64,000 nucleotides of DNA, taken from a virus. The translations under genes and the position numbers were made by a program. The DNA lies in IMG/VR virus record IMGVR_UViG_3300023184_003849, positions 1 to 64,000 of that record. One strand, 5' to 3'. Of the stretch, positions 35,507 to 41,010 are shown piece by piece (the stretch's first letter is position 1; every line of letters starts with the position of its first letter). A model generated the notes under the pieces. The model worked only from the letters and a program-made list of their open reading frames with translations. It did not search any database and was not told where the DNA came from.

Positions 35507-36018
35507 CAGCATGGGTTGATCAACTCAAAGAAGGCTTGCCCGAGTATGCCAAGGACACAAAGTTAAACTTGGACGCAGTGATCAAGCGTGGCACCATTGA
35601 TCCAGAGCAAGCAGAAGCCATTGCCTTGGCGGCCGCCTTTGCCACAGGCAATGGTAAATTGGTATCATTCATCCAAAGCAACATTGCCAACACAGTGGAA
35701 CGTGATGCGGCACTTACAGCCGGTTCAATCATGTCAATGAACAATACTTGGTATCCTTACGTTGAAATGGCGGAAGATCCTGCACTCAAAGGCTTGCCAG
35801 CACAACTTAGAATGAATGCCATTGCCACACACGGTGGAACTACCAAGGCTCGCTTCGAAGCCTACAGTCTGGCCGCTTCAATAGTAGGCAAGTGCCATTT
35901 TTGTGTGCGGGCTCACTACGAAACCTTGAAAAAGGAAGGCTACTCAGTTGAACAACTGAGAGATATTGGTCGTATTGCGTCTGTAATTGCCAGCGTTGCT
36001 CGTGTGCTGAACAGTTGA
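35503..36018 (+). CDS. ahpD: Alkylhydroperoxidase AhpD
   Basis: 171 residues. CHFCVRAHYE holds the redox Cys131 and Cys134 plus His138, the AhpD active site. AhpD passes electrons to AhpC, typically from a lipoylated protein. The overall helical pattern (residues 35-80 and 115-170) is as expected. It overlaps the aldolase gene by four bases and has an AAGGAG site. A hairpin lies 60 bases after its stop. Confidence 0.9.
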   Translation: MTAWVDQLKEGLPEYAKDTKLNLDAVIKRGTIDPEQAEAIALAAAFATGNGKLVSFIQSNIANTVERDAALTAGSIMSMNNTWYPYVEMAEDPALKGLPAQLRMNAIATHGGTTKARFEAYSLAASIVGKCHFCVRAHYETLKKEGYSVEQLRDIGRIASVIASVARVLNS

Positions 36019-36162
36019 GCAAGAAGCAAAACCAGTTGACCGGTGTTGGTCATTGAAACTGTTGCGAAGCACTTCACATTGAGTCAAGGTCTCAACAGGC
36101 CTTGACTCTTTGATCAAGGTATGATCGGCAGTGAAAATAAACAAAGTCAAAATGTATTCCAT
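35944..36162 (-). CDS. Possible small minus-strand protein, Cys-pair type
   Basis: 72 residues. MEYILTLFIFTADHT is a hydrophobic start, followed by TLTQCEVL and GFASCSTVQ, like the 32409 and 46076 proteins. The last third is antisense to the end of ahpD. An AGGA lies eleven bases before the ATG. The inverted repeat at 36081 falls inside it, so either the gene or the terminator reading may be wrong. Confidence 0.35.
   Translation of the reverse strand: MEYILTLFIFTADHTLIKESRPVETLTQCEVLRNSFNDQHRSTGFASCSTVQHTSNAGNYRRNTTNISQLFN
36081..36111 (+). terminator. Candidate terminator after ahpD
   Basis: GAGTCAAGG and CCTTGACTC form a perfect 9-base stem with a 10-base loop, followed by only TTTG. The short U-run makes it a weak intrinsic terminator. 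It may instead serve as an mRNA 3' end hairpin. Confidence 0.45.
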
Positions 36163-36257
36163 ATGATTATATATCCTACTAAACGTTGGAAAATGCCTGG
36201 TTTGTTATACAGAGTTTTTGGATTAATATAACCTGCAAAACTAATACTTTTGTATTA

Positions 36258-36286
36258 TTGACCAAAATCTCCATCTGTGTTATAAT
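36258..36286 (+). promoter_or_regulatory. Sigma-70-type promoter with adjacent palindrome
   Basis: TTGACC at 36258-36263 and TATAAT at 36281-36286, spacer 17. AAACTAATACTTT (36238-36250) matches the AAAGTANTACTTT palindrome at 12 of 13 positions and ends eight bases before the -35. Confidence 0.8.
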
Positions 36287-36306
36287 TACACACTAAGGAG
36301 AAAAAA

Positions 36307-36774
36307 ATGCCATGGATTGAAAACGTAGCCGCCGCAGATGTACCCATGAGGTTTCATCACGAGGCTGGTGAAAATTCCATGTTGATTCAGATCATGGATC
36401 CGTGCCCTACATGGTGGCCCAATCCTGCGCATAACTTTCGAGAAACACATCGTTTTGAATTTTTGGATGCCGAAGACAAGGACGGCTTTCCAGACGAGAC
36501 AAAGATCAGCGATGTCCAGGCTCAAGAGATTGTGCGCCTGTTGCAACATGCACTGGCCAATCACATGAACGTGGTTGTGCATTGTATGGCAGGACTTTGC
36601 CGTTCAGGTGCAGTGGCCGAGGTTGGTGTGATGATGGGCTTTGATGATTGTGAACGCACTCGTATACCTAACATTCGCGTCAAGCATCGCTTGATGAAGG
36701 CCTTGGGATGGACATACGACAAAAACGAACAGCCAGACGAAGCAGCCTGGCGCCGAATGAAACTAGATTATTAA
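36307..36774 (+). CDS. Protein tyrosine phosphatase-like protein
   Basis: 155 residues. VVVHCMAGLCRSGA is the CX5R phosphatase loop (HCxxGxxRS) of tyrosine and dual-specificity phosphatases; a following helix and the QAQEIVRLLQHAL segment before it fit the fold. A candidate general acid Asp lies upstream (PDETKISD). It has its own promoter and an AAGGAG site. The target may be a host signalling phosphotyrosine or an RNA 5' phosphate. Confidence 0.75.
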   Translation: MPWIENVAAADVPMRFHHEAGENSMLIQIMDPCPTWWPNPAHNFRETHRFEFLDAEDKDGFPDETKISDVQAQEIVRLLQHALANHMNVVVHCMAGLCRSGAVAEVGVMMGFDDCERTRIPNIRVKHRLMKALGWTYDKNEQPDEAAWRRMKLDY

Positions 36775-36784
36775 GGAGGCAACG

Positions 36785-37390
36785 ATGCCCGCAGTATTTT
36801 TGACAAGCGACACACACTTTGGACACGCAGGTGTATGTCGTTTCACGCACCCAGATGATCCTGAAGTGAAATTGCGTCCCTGGACTGATCCAGACGAGAT
36901 GGATGAAGCCATGATCAAGAACTGGAACGAACGTGTTCGCCCCAGCGACAAGGTCTACCACTTGGGTGATGTGGTGATCAACCGTAGAGCCTTGAAGACA
37001 TTGAGTCGTTTAAACGGCGACAAGGTTTTGATCCGTGGCAACCACGACATCTTCCGCGATGACGAGTACCGCGAGTACTTTCGTGAATTGCGGGCGTATC
37101 ATGTGTTGAACGGCATGATCTTGAGTCATATCCCTGTGCATGAAGCAAGTTTGGGTCGCTTTGGTGTAAACATTCACGGCCACTTGCATGCTACTCGTGT
37201 TAAGCGAGCACGTGGAGTTGACGCAAAGACTGGGACTGTGTTATACTCTACTGAGATTGATCCACGCTATCATTGTGTTTGTGTGGAACAAACTGACTTT
37301 GCACCTATCTTGTTTGAAGACGTGATCCGGCGTATTGAAGCAGAAGGTGGTGTAGTTGGGTTTAAATCCGGCAACGGCCCTACAATGTAA
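36785..37390 (+). CDS. Calcineurin-like metallophosphoesterase
   Basis: 201 residues. Metal motifs appear in order: SDTHFGH at 9-15, HLGDVV, RGNHD, ILSHIP and NIHGHLHA. This is the compact bacteriophage form of the metallophosphatase fold. Possible substrates are nucleic acid ends, cyclic nucleotides or small phosphoesters. It follows the phosphatase gene by ten bases, with AAGGAGG in the gap. Confidence 0.88.
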   Translation: MPAVFLTSDTHFGHAGVCRFTHPDDPEVKLRPWTDPDEMDEAMIKNWNERVRPSDKVYHLGDVVINRRALKTLSRLNGDKVLIRGNHDIFRDDEYREYFRELRAYHVLNGMILSHIPVHEASLGRFGVNIHGHLHATRVKRARGVDAKTGTVLYSTEIDPRYHCVCVEQTDFAPILFEDVIRRIEAEGGVVGFKSGNGPTM

Positions 37391-37427
37391 ATTTTTACAA
37401 AAGGTAAATAAAAGTTCACACAAGGGG

Positions 37428-37456
37428 TTGACAAGGTATAAATAAACCTATACAAT
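37428..37456 (+). promoter_or_regulatory. Sigma-70-type promoter
   Basis: TTGACA at 37428-37433 and TACAAT at 37451-37456, spacer 17. It drives a transcript of about 200 bases that ends at the terminator at 37636. The short ORF at 37463 begins right at the expected transcription start. Confidence 0.75.
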
Positions 37457-37462
37457 AAGCAC

Positions 37463-37609
37463 ATGATGAAACATTCCGCACATTATTCAAGACCAGTTTA
37501 TCAGAAGACGCTAAGTCTGGGCACATGCCCCGCCTTGTGGTCGGCAATTGAGAACATGAATAATGGTCGTGAATCAGACAACAATAGGGTCCAAGGAGAC
37601 AGAGTATAA
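37463..37609 (+). CDS. Short ORF (48 aa) or part of a small RNA
   Basis: 48 residues beginning MMKHSAHYSRPVYQKTLSLG. The ATG lies seven bases after the -10, so there is no leader for a ribosome site. The whole promoter-to-terminator unit is about 200 bases, so a regulatory RNA is an equal alternative. No homology is recognised. Confidence 0.35.
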   Translation: MMKHSAHYSRPVYQKTLSLGTCPALWSAIENMNNGRESDNNRVQGDRV

Positions 37610-37635
37610 TTTAATACATACTCATACTTCAAAGA

Positions 37636-37662
37636 CCCTGGATTAAAAACCCAGGGTTTTTT
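37636..37662 (+). terminator. Rho-independent terminator
   Basis: CCCTGG and CCAGGG enclose an A-rich loop and are followed directly by TTTTTTG and more T. It ends the short unit starting at 37428. Confidence 0.85.
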
Positions 37663-37681
37663 GTTTTTGATAAAGGAAAAA

Positions 37682-37837
37682 ATGACAGATACAAAATCTA
37701 AACGTCAGGCAGAATACACGCGACAGCACACACTAACCGAAGCAGATCTTCGCAAGATGATGGCAGAAAAGTTAGAACGTGCTCGAGCGTGGCATAATGC
37801 CCTTATCAAACGACGAGTTCTACAAGAGAACCGTTGA
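37682..37837 (+). CDS. Small basic hypothetical protein (51 aa)
   Basis: 51 residues, highly charged and helical (DLRKMMAEKLERARAWHNAL). AAAGGA precedes the ATG by about six bases. No function is known. Confidence 0.5.
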   Translation: MTDTKSKRQAEYTRQHTLTEADLRKMMAEKLERARAWHNALIKRRVLQENR

Positions 37838-37942
37838 TTCACCTAGTGGTGACAGGAAACGCGATCCCGCAACACACTCTAAACAGTTGCAAATGGGCGG
37901 CCTCGGGGATGGAGTTCTTCTTGTAGAACAAAAAATCCGAGC

Positions 37943-38021
37943 GTATCGAAGCATATCAGTTGCCAAAGGCATCGTGCGGCCATTCAAGGTCGGGGTTTGT
38001 GATCTTGGTGTGCTTCGATAC
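37943..38021 (+). ncRNA. Candidate structured RNA A, upstream of tRNA-Leu
   Basis: GTATCGAAGCA (37943-37953) pairs perfectly with TGCTTCGATAC (38011-38021), an 11-base closing stem around 57 bases. Inside, TGCC/GGCA and GGCC/GGTC can form small hairpins. It is the first of a series of such elements between tRNAs. No promoter is seen next to it. Confidence 0.5.
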
Positions 38022-38045
38022 ACACATTTGCAAGAGTGTGTTCAT

Positions 38046-38136
38046 ACCCTGGTGGCGAAATTGGCAGACGCACTTCTCTCAAAAGGAAGAAGGAAAAACA
38101 CCTAAGTTGTGAGTTCGAATCTCATCCAGGGTACCA
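38046..38136 (+). tRNA. tRNA-Leu(CAA)
   Basis: Acceptor ACCCTGG/CCAGGGT, anticodon loop CTCAAAA (CAA), long variable arm, canonical TTCGAAT T-loop, A73 and encoded CCA. Confidence 0.95.
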
Positions 38137-38140
38137 TGTT

Positions 38141-38232
38141 GGAAGATAATGCAGGTGCGTTGGTGCGCCGACTGGCCTTGAAAACCAGGTTCCGAGAAAT
38201 CGGATGGGGTTCGACTCCTCTGTCTTCCGCCA
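38141..38232 (+). tRNA. tRNA-Ser(TGA)
   Basis: Acceptor GGAAGAT/GTCTTCC, loop CTTGAAA (TGA), long variable arm, G73 and encoded CCA. The pair closing the anticodon loop is C-A, a mismatch. Confidence 0.93.
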
Positions 38233-38238
38233 AGTTGT

Positions 38239-38312
38239 TCGGGAATAGTGTAATGGTAACACCACAGACTTTGACTCTGTTATTCTAGGTTCGAGCCCTA
38301 GTTCCCGTGCCA
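38239..38312 (+). tRNA. tRNA-Gln(TTG)
   Basis: Acceptor CGGGAA/TTCCCG with an unpaired T1-T72, which suits Gln tRNAs that favour a weak first pair. Loop CTTTGAC (TTG), G73 and encoded CCA. Confidence 0.92.
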
Positions 38313-38344
38313 AAACAACTGTTGTAAAAACGCAACAGCCAGCA

Positions 38345-38373
38345 TTGACCAATAATCCAGTTGATGCTACAAT
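38345..38373 (+). promoter_or_regulatory. Sigma-70-type promoter inside the tRNA array
   Basis: TTGACC at 38345-38350 and TACAAT at 38368-38373, spacer 17. It would serve the ORF at 38410 and tRNAs from Glu onward. Confidence 0.7.
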
Positions 38374-38409
38374 AGAACTTAACAAAGCAACAAAGTAGAT
38401 CGCGACTGG

Positions 38410-38634
38410 TTGCACAAGATCTTTAAAATCAACAAAGAGGTTACCAGACCCGTTAGTGGCGTTGGTAGAGGTTGTGAGTGTACCGGCGGGTACACGCCTA
38501 CTACCAGTCATGAAGCCGGCTCTCCCCCTGGCGGGGTGATCCAGAAAAGCGGCGGATCGTCTGGCAGTAATGACCGTGGTGACTTGGCCTCGCAAGCCAA
38601 GCAGAACGAGATCCACAACGGTTCCTCAATGTAA
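38410..38634 (+). CDS. Possible Gly/Ser-rich small protein
   Basis: 74 residues from a TTG start; no ATG or GTG start is available in frame and no clear ribosome site is seen. The sequence is Gly/Ser/Thr-rich (RGCECTGGYTPTTSHEAG, then PPGGVIQKSGGSSGSNDRG), with a CxC pair. A promoter lies just upstream. It fills most of a 330-base gap between tRNA-Gln and tRNA-Glu that otherwise shows nothing. Confidence 0.4.
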   Translation: MHKIFKINKEVTRPVSGVGRGCECTGGYTPTTSHEAGSPPGGVIQKSGGSSGSNDRGDLASQAKQNEIHNGSSM

Positions 38635-38642
38635 AACTACAT

Positions 38643-38718
38643 GCTCGGTTCATCTAGTGGCCCAGGATAGTGCCCTTTCACGGCATTCACACCGGTTCGA
38701 ATCCGGTACCGAGTACCA
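38643..38718 (+). tRNA. tRNA-Glu(TTC)
   Basis: Acceptor GCTCGGT/ACCGAGT (first pair G-T), loop CTTTCAC (TTC), canonical T-arm, encoded CCA. Confidence 0.95.
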
Positions 38719-38724
38719 AGGTTT

Positions 38725-38871
38725 TTATAGTCAAGCATCGATAAGGTATCGTGGCAGGACGCTGTCACTATGCGGGCCCAACCGGCCGGGAACGGGTCCT
38801 AATATAACTGCATCGGCTGTGGAACGGAAGCACCGGACTCCTAAATTGGCATTCTCGGTGCTTGACTATAA
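38725..38871 (+). ncRNA. Candidate structured RNA B between tRNA-Glu and tRNA-Asp
   Basis: TTATAGTCAAGCA (38725-38737) pairs perfectly with TGCTTGACTATAA (38859-38871); the stem extends four more pairs inward with one G-T. Inside, GTGGCAG/CTGTCAC and GC-rich GGGCCC and CCGGCCGG segments can form further hairpins. It fills the whole gap between two tRNAs. Confidence 0.6.
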
Positions 38872-38877
38872 GAATTT

Positions 38878-38952
38878 GGTCTCAAAGTGTTCATGGACGC
38901 ACACGAGCCTGTCACGCTCGAAGAAGGGGATCGTTACCCCTTGAGACCGCCA
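38878..38952 (+). tRNA. tRNA-Asp(GTC)
   Basis: Acceptor GGTCTCA/TGAGACC pairs fully; stem CGAGC/GCTCG around CTGTCAC (GTC); G73 and encoded CCA. The T-stem AGGGG/CCCCT encloses ATCGTTA in place of a normal TTCGANN loop. Confidence 0.88.
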
Positions 38953-38957
38953 AGTTT

Positions 38958-39020
38958 GAAGCCACACCGCCTGGGCACTTCTCTCAGCAATGAGACACTA
39001 GGTCCTGCAACCGTGGCTTC
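38958..39020 (+). ncRNA. Candidate structured RNA F after tRNA-Asp
   Basis: GAAGCCAC (38958-38965) pairs with GTGGCTTC (39013-39020). Inside, CCT/AGG and TCTCA-GCAA-TGAGA form a stem with a GCAA tetraloop. It ends eight bases before the ATG of the FeoA-like gene, so it may instead be a 5' leader fold controlling that gene. Confidence 0.5.
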
Positions 39021-39027
39021 TCCCTTT

Positions 39028-39294
39028 ATGGAGTTGACCGTGACTGATACATTACGAGACTTGTTGTCAGGTGCCTCAGCCATCATTGACCATGTTGCAG
39101 GCAATCACAGTTATAGCACAAGATTGCAGTCCATGGGATTTCAATCAGGACAAACTATTCGGGTTCTCAGAAGAACCGCTCATGTCATGCATGTTCGCGT
39201 GGGTAGTACTGAGTGGGCCATACGTGATCAAGATGCAGAATTAGTAAAAATTATTCCGGAAAACCCGAGCAAGGTGCATGGGCGTGACTGTTAA
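39028..39294 (+). CDS. FeoA/SH3-like domain protein ending inside tRNA-Asn
   Basis: 88 residues from ATG 39028. TRLQSMGFQSGQTIRVLRR and MHVRVGSTEWAIRDQDAELV match the FeoA core (small SH3-like barrel). FeoA assists ferrous iron transport, but no FeoB is present here, so the role is unclear. The last 13 codons and the stop lie within the tRNA-Asn gene; the TAA is in its anticodon loop. No clear ribosome site precedes the ATG. Confidence 0.65.
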   Translation: MELTVTDTLRDLLSGASAIIDHVAGNHSYSTRLQSMGFQSGQTIRVLRRTAHVMHVRVGSTEWAIRDQDAELVKIIPENPSKVHGRDC

Positions 39295-39333
39295 TCACTG
39301 GTTAGAAGGGTTCGATTCCCTTATCCGGAGCCA
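39255..39333 (+). tRNA. tRNA-Asn(GTT), overlapped by upstream CDS
   Basis: Acceptor TCCGGAA/ATCCGGA (last pair A-A mismatch), loop CTGTTAA (GTT), canonical T-arm, G73 and encoded CCA. Its first 40 bases also encode the end of the FeoA-like protein. Confidence 0.9.
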
Positions 39334-39337
39334 AATT

Positions 39338-39412
39338 GCCTCTGTAGTATAATGGATAATACACTGGTCTACGAAGCCGGGAATTGTGGTTCAATTCCAT
39401 ACAGAGGCTCCA
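39338..39412 (+). tRNA. tRNA-Arg(ACG)
   Basis: Acceptor GCCTCTG/CAGAGGC, loop CTACGAA (ACG, wobble inosine expected), T73 and encoded CCA. Confidence 0.93.
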
Positions 39413-39417
39413 TTCAT

Positions 39418-39491
39418 GCCCCTTTAGTTTAAAAGTAAAACAGACGCTTGATAAGCGTCAGTCGGAGGAGCGTTACCTCCCGGGGGTACCA
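39418..39491 (+). tRNA. tRNA-Ile(GAT) with variant T-loop
   Basis: Stem GACGC/GCGTC around TTGATAA (GAT); D-stem GTTT/AAAC; T-stem GGAGG/CCTCC encloses AGCGTTA instead of TTCGANN. The acceptor GCCCCTT/CGGGGGT has wobble pairs and one mismatch. A73 and encoded CCA. Confidence 0.85.
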
Positions 39492-39511
39492 GTTTTTAAA
39501 AGGAGAATGCG

Positions 39512-39640
39512 ATGAAACGCAAGATGACCGTCAGGCAACGTAACCCCTTCGTTGCATTGGCTATGAAAAGAAAAGCGGGTAGCCATCGAAAAACCAACAA
39601 AGAGGTTCGTCGATTAGATAAAATGCGAGGCTATAGTTAA
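39512..39640 (+). CDS. Small basic phage protein (42 aa) ending inside tRNA-Lys
   Basis: 42 residues, very basic: MTVRQRNPFVALAMKRKAG followed by SHRKTNKEVRRLDK. I remember near-identical small proteins in many phages; function unknown, nucleic acid binding likely. AAAAGGAG precedes the ATG well. The final codons and stop lie in the 5' end of tRNA-Lys (14-base overlap). Confidence 0.75.
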   Translation: MKRKMTVRQRNPFVALAMKRKAGSHRKTNKEVRRLDKMRGYS

Positions 39641-39702
39641 GCGGTTATAACATCACCCTTTTAAGGTGTAAGACCTCGGTTCGAATCCGAGTGGCCCTAC
39701 CA
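39627..39702 (+). tRNA. tRNA-Lys(TTT), overlapped by upstream CDS
   Basis: Acceptor GAGGCTA/TGGCCCT with one A-C mismatch, D-stem GTT/AAC, loop CTTTTAA (TTT), canonical T-arm, A73 and encoded CCA. The stop codon of the small basic protein lies in the D-arm. Confidence 0.9.
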
Positions 39703-39804
39703 TATGAAAACACATTGTGGCGAGTTTATGAGTAGCCTGGGAACACGGCAGTAGACCCAATATGTCATAACGTTAGCCTGATATCAGCAATGTGTTTCCA
39801 TATG
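39701..39804 (+). ncRNA. Candidate structured RNA C between tRNA-Lys and tRNA-His
   Basis: CATATGAAAACACATTG (39701-39717) pairs with CAATGTGTTTCCATATG (39788-39804) over 17 bases with one mismatch. The stem includes the last two bases of tRNA-Lys and the G-1 of tRNA-His, so it physically brackets the gap. The interior holds a GGG/CCC pairing and a CTGATATCAG palindrome. Confidence 0.6.
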
Positions 39805-39878
39805 GTGTCCATAGTTTAGTGGCAAAACCGCGGGTTGTGATTCCGCTATCATGAGTTCGATTCTCATTGGATACCCCA
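39804..39878 (+). tRNA. tRNA-His(GTG)
   Basis: Encoded G-1 pairs with C73; acceptor GTGTCCA/TGGATAC; loop TTGTGAT (GTG); encoded CCA. Confidence 0.95.
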
Positions 39879-39879
39879 A

Positions 39880-39954
39880 GGATGAGTAGCATAATGGCAG
39901 TGCGCCTCCTTCATACGGAGTAAGGTGGTAGTTCGACTCTACCTTCATCCACCA
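39880..39954 (+). tRNA. tRNA-Met(CAT), elongator or Ile2-type
   Basis: Acceptor GGATGAG/TTCATCC, loop TTCATAC (CAT), class I variable loop, A73 and encoded CCA. It lacks the C1-A72 mismatch of initiators. Whether C34 becomes lysidine (Ile2) cannot be read here. Confidence 0.9.
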
Positions 39955-39964
39955 AAATAGTTTT

Positions 39965-40041
39965 GCCCTGGTAACCGAATTGGTATAGGTACTGGTCTTA
40001 GAAACCAGGTTCTGAGAGTTCGAGTCTCTCCTAGGGCACCA
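39965..40041 (+). tRNA. tRNA with TAG anticodon (Leu-type codon) and short variable loop
   Basis: Acceptor GCCCTGG/CTAGGGC, D-stem ACC/GGT, stem CTGGT/ACCAG around CTTAGAA (TAG), canonical T-arm, A73 and encoded CCA. The variable loop is only five bases, whereas bacterial Leu tRNAs are normally class II. Confidence 0.88.
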
Positions 40042-40051
40042 CGTAGTTTAT

Positions 40052-40125
40052 GTCTTGTAAGTGTTACGGTAGCACATCAGTCTCCAAAACTGAGGGCTGG
40101 GGTTCGACTCCCTAACGAGACGCCA
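40052..40125 (+). tRNA. tRNA-Trp(CCA)
   Basis: Acceptor GTCTTGT/ACGAGAC, loop CTCCAAA (CCA), G73 and encoded CCA end. Confidence 0.95.
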
Positions 40126-40130
40126 AATCG

Positions 40131-40204
40131 GGGCTGGTAGTTAAATGGGATAACGGTGGCTTTGCAAGCCTCAGTTGGGAGTTCGATTCTCCCTCGGTCC
40201 ACCA
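40131..40204 (+). tRNA. tRNA-Ala(TGC)
   Basis: Acceptor GGGCTGG/TCGGTCC contains the G3-U70 identity pair of alanine. Loop TTTGCAA (TGC), A73 and encoded CCA. Confidence 0.94.
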
Positions 40205-40211
40205 AAAATTC

Positions 40212-40299
40212 GGAGGTATCGCATAGCGGTCGATTGCACGGGACTGTAAATCCTGCGCCCTACGGGGCCTCGGTGGTTCAAATCCATCTACCTCCACCA
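40212..40299 (+). tRNA. tRNA-Tyr(GTA)
   Basis: Acceptor GGAGGTA/TACCTCC, loop CTGTAAA (GTA), long variable arm, A73 and encoded CCA. Confidence 0.96.
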
Positions 40300-40302
40300 C
40301 TT

Positions 40303-40376
40303 GCCTCGTTCGTCTAATGGTAGGGCCGCGTGTTTACACCGCGCAGACGGCAGTTCGATTCTGTCACGAGGTACCA
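40303..40376 (+). tRNA. tRNA-Val(TAC)
   Basis: Acceptor GCCTCGT/ACGAGGT, stem GCGTG/CGCGC around TTTACAC (TAC), A73 and encoded CCA. Confidence 0.94.
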
Positions 40377-40405
40377 TTGACACACAATAGATAATTGTGT
40401 ATAAT
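40377..40405 (+). promoter_or_regulatory. Sigma-70-type promoter with dyad in spacer, for tRNA-Cys
   Basis: TTGACA at 40377-40382 and TATAAT at 40400-40405, spacer 17. ACACAAT and ATTGTGT form a 7-base inverted repeat exactly between the two boxes. That placement would suit a repressor site, but it may be chance. Confidence 0.8.
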
Positions 40406-40424
40406 ACATGTAAATAGAAACAAC

Positions 40425-40502
40425 GCAACGGTGGCAGAGTGGTCCAATGCATGGGATTGCAAATCCCAAAAGCCGCTGGTTCAAATCCAGCCCGTTGCTC
40501 CA
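40425..40502 (+). tRNA. tRNA-Cys(GCA)
   Basis: Acceptor GCAACGG/CCGTTGC, loop TTGCAAA (GCA), U73 as usual for Cys, encoded CCA. Confidence 0.95.
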
Positions 40503-40754
40503 AACGTTCCAGCGTCACTGGATACTCTGGTCCCAGAGGATGAGAAGTGTGATGACACACACGGGCGGTTCTGAAGAGTCAAATCTTCACAGTAGAGATA
40601 CTGCGGTCTAGCCTCAACCGGCGTTGGCAATACGAGAACTGATCCCTGTCGAGAAGCGGGTGGAGGCCGTGTGTGATGGTATATGAGAAAGACGGCGTAA
40701 TGGCACGAAAACTTGTATGCTTGATGCGGTATAATTACCGCCGGGGGACGCAGA
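40503..40754 (+). ncRNA. Candidate structured RNA D, multi-hairpin
   Basis: About 250 bases without a convincing ORF. Hairpins readable by eye: CTCTG-GTCC-CAGAG (40525-40538), GTGTG-ATGA-CACAC (40547-40560), GAAGA/TCTTC (40573-40588), CAGTA-GAGA-TACTG (40590-40603) and GCGGTA-TAAT-TACCGC (40726-40741). GCGTC and GACGC near the ends could close it. It does not match RNase P, 6S or SRP RNA as I know them. Confidence 0.5.
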
Positions 40755-40778
40755 GCATATATTAGGAGAATTATATGC
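40755..40778 (+). promoter_or_regulatory. Hairpin enclosing the ribosome site and start codon
   Basis: GCATATA (40755-40761) and TATATGC (40772-40778) pair perfectly around TTAGGAGAAT, which holds the AGGAG site. The ATG of the next gene lies in the 3' arm. The fold would hide the start and could act as a translation switch. Confidence 0.5.
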
Positions 40779-40927
40779 CAATGTATGAAACAACTGTGAG
40801 AACACCACAAGGTGAAGAAAAGAAAAAAATCTATGCGGACACACCGCAAGAGGCTAAGAAACTTTTTGAACAACTGTACGGTGGTCCAAGAGCAGTTCCG
40901 TATATTCCACATATTATTCCAAGTTAA
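40775..40927 (+). CDS. Small hypothetical protein (50 aa)
   Basis: 50 residues starting MPMYETTVRTPQGEEKKKI, then EAKKLFEQLYGG and a proline-rich end. AGGAG lies six bases upstream, and a second ATG two codons in is possible. I recall small phage proteins with an MPMY start; function unknown. Confidence 0.6.
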   Translation: MPMYETTVRTPQGEEKKKIYADTPQEAKKLFEQLYGGPRAVPYIPHIIPS

Positions 40928-40931
40928 TTAC

Positions 40932-41006
40932 CGCGGGGTGGAGAAGTAGTATCTCACTAGGCTCATAACCTAGAGATCGGCGGTGCGATTCCGCCTCCCG
41001 CAACCA
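40932..41006 (+). tRNA. Initiator tRNA-fMet(CAT)
   Basis: CGCGGGGTGGAG start with a C1-A72 mismatch, the initiator hallmark; loop CTCATAA (CAT), A73, encoded CCA. The anticodon stem is AGG/CCT next to the loop rather than the usual three G-C pairs. T-loop TGCGATT. Confidence 0.93.
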
Positions 41007-41010
41007 ATCA

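Noticed and set aside
36163-36231. 22-codon plus-strand ORF (MIIYPTKRW) before the phosphatase promoter
   Set aside because: No ribosome site, very short, and it lies upstream of the promoter.
37218-37247. Promoter-like TTGACG and TATACT inside the metallophosphoesterase gene
   Set aside because: Spacer is 18 and the position is mid-gene with no gene start following.
37779-38105. Plus-strand ORF of 108 residues running into tRNA-Leu
   Set aside because: It overlaps the better 51-residue gene at 37682, crosses structured element A and ends in the tRNA; no ribosome site at its starts.
38122-38616. Minus-strand ORF of 164 residues across tRNA-Leu, Ser and Gln
   Set aside because: It is antisense to three well-formed tRNAs and its composition is that of antisense tRNA, not protein.
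38725-38871. Possible SRP (4.5S) RNA, because of a GGAAGCA string
   Set aside because: The paired strand lacks the AGG side of the SRP loop and no GGAA-capped domain IV forms.
38570-38944. Plus-strand ORF of 124 residues through tRNA-Glu, element B and tRNA-Asp
   Set aside because: It covers two tRNAs and a strong inverted repeat; codon content does not look protein-like.
40112-40300. Minus-strand ORF across tRNA-Ala and tRNA-Tyr, and a similar one at 40288-40560
   Set aside because: Peptides such as GFEPPRPRR and QRAGFEPAAFG are the standard artefact of reading tRNA T-arms antisense.
40481-40912. Minus-strand ORF of 143 residues over element D
   Set aside because: Antisense to tRNA-Cys, hairpins and a small plus-strand gene; low-complexity hydrophobic sequence.
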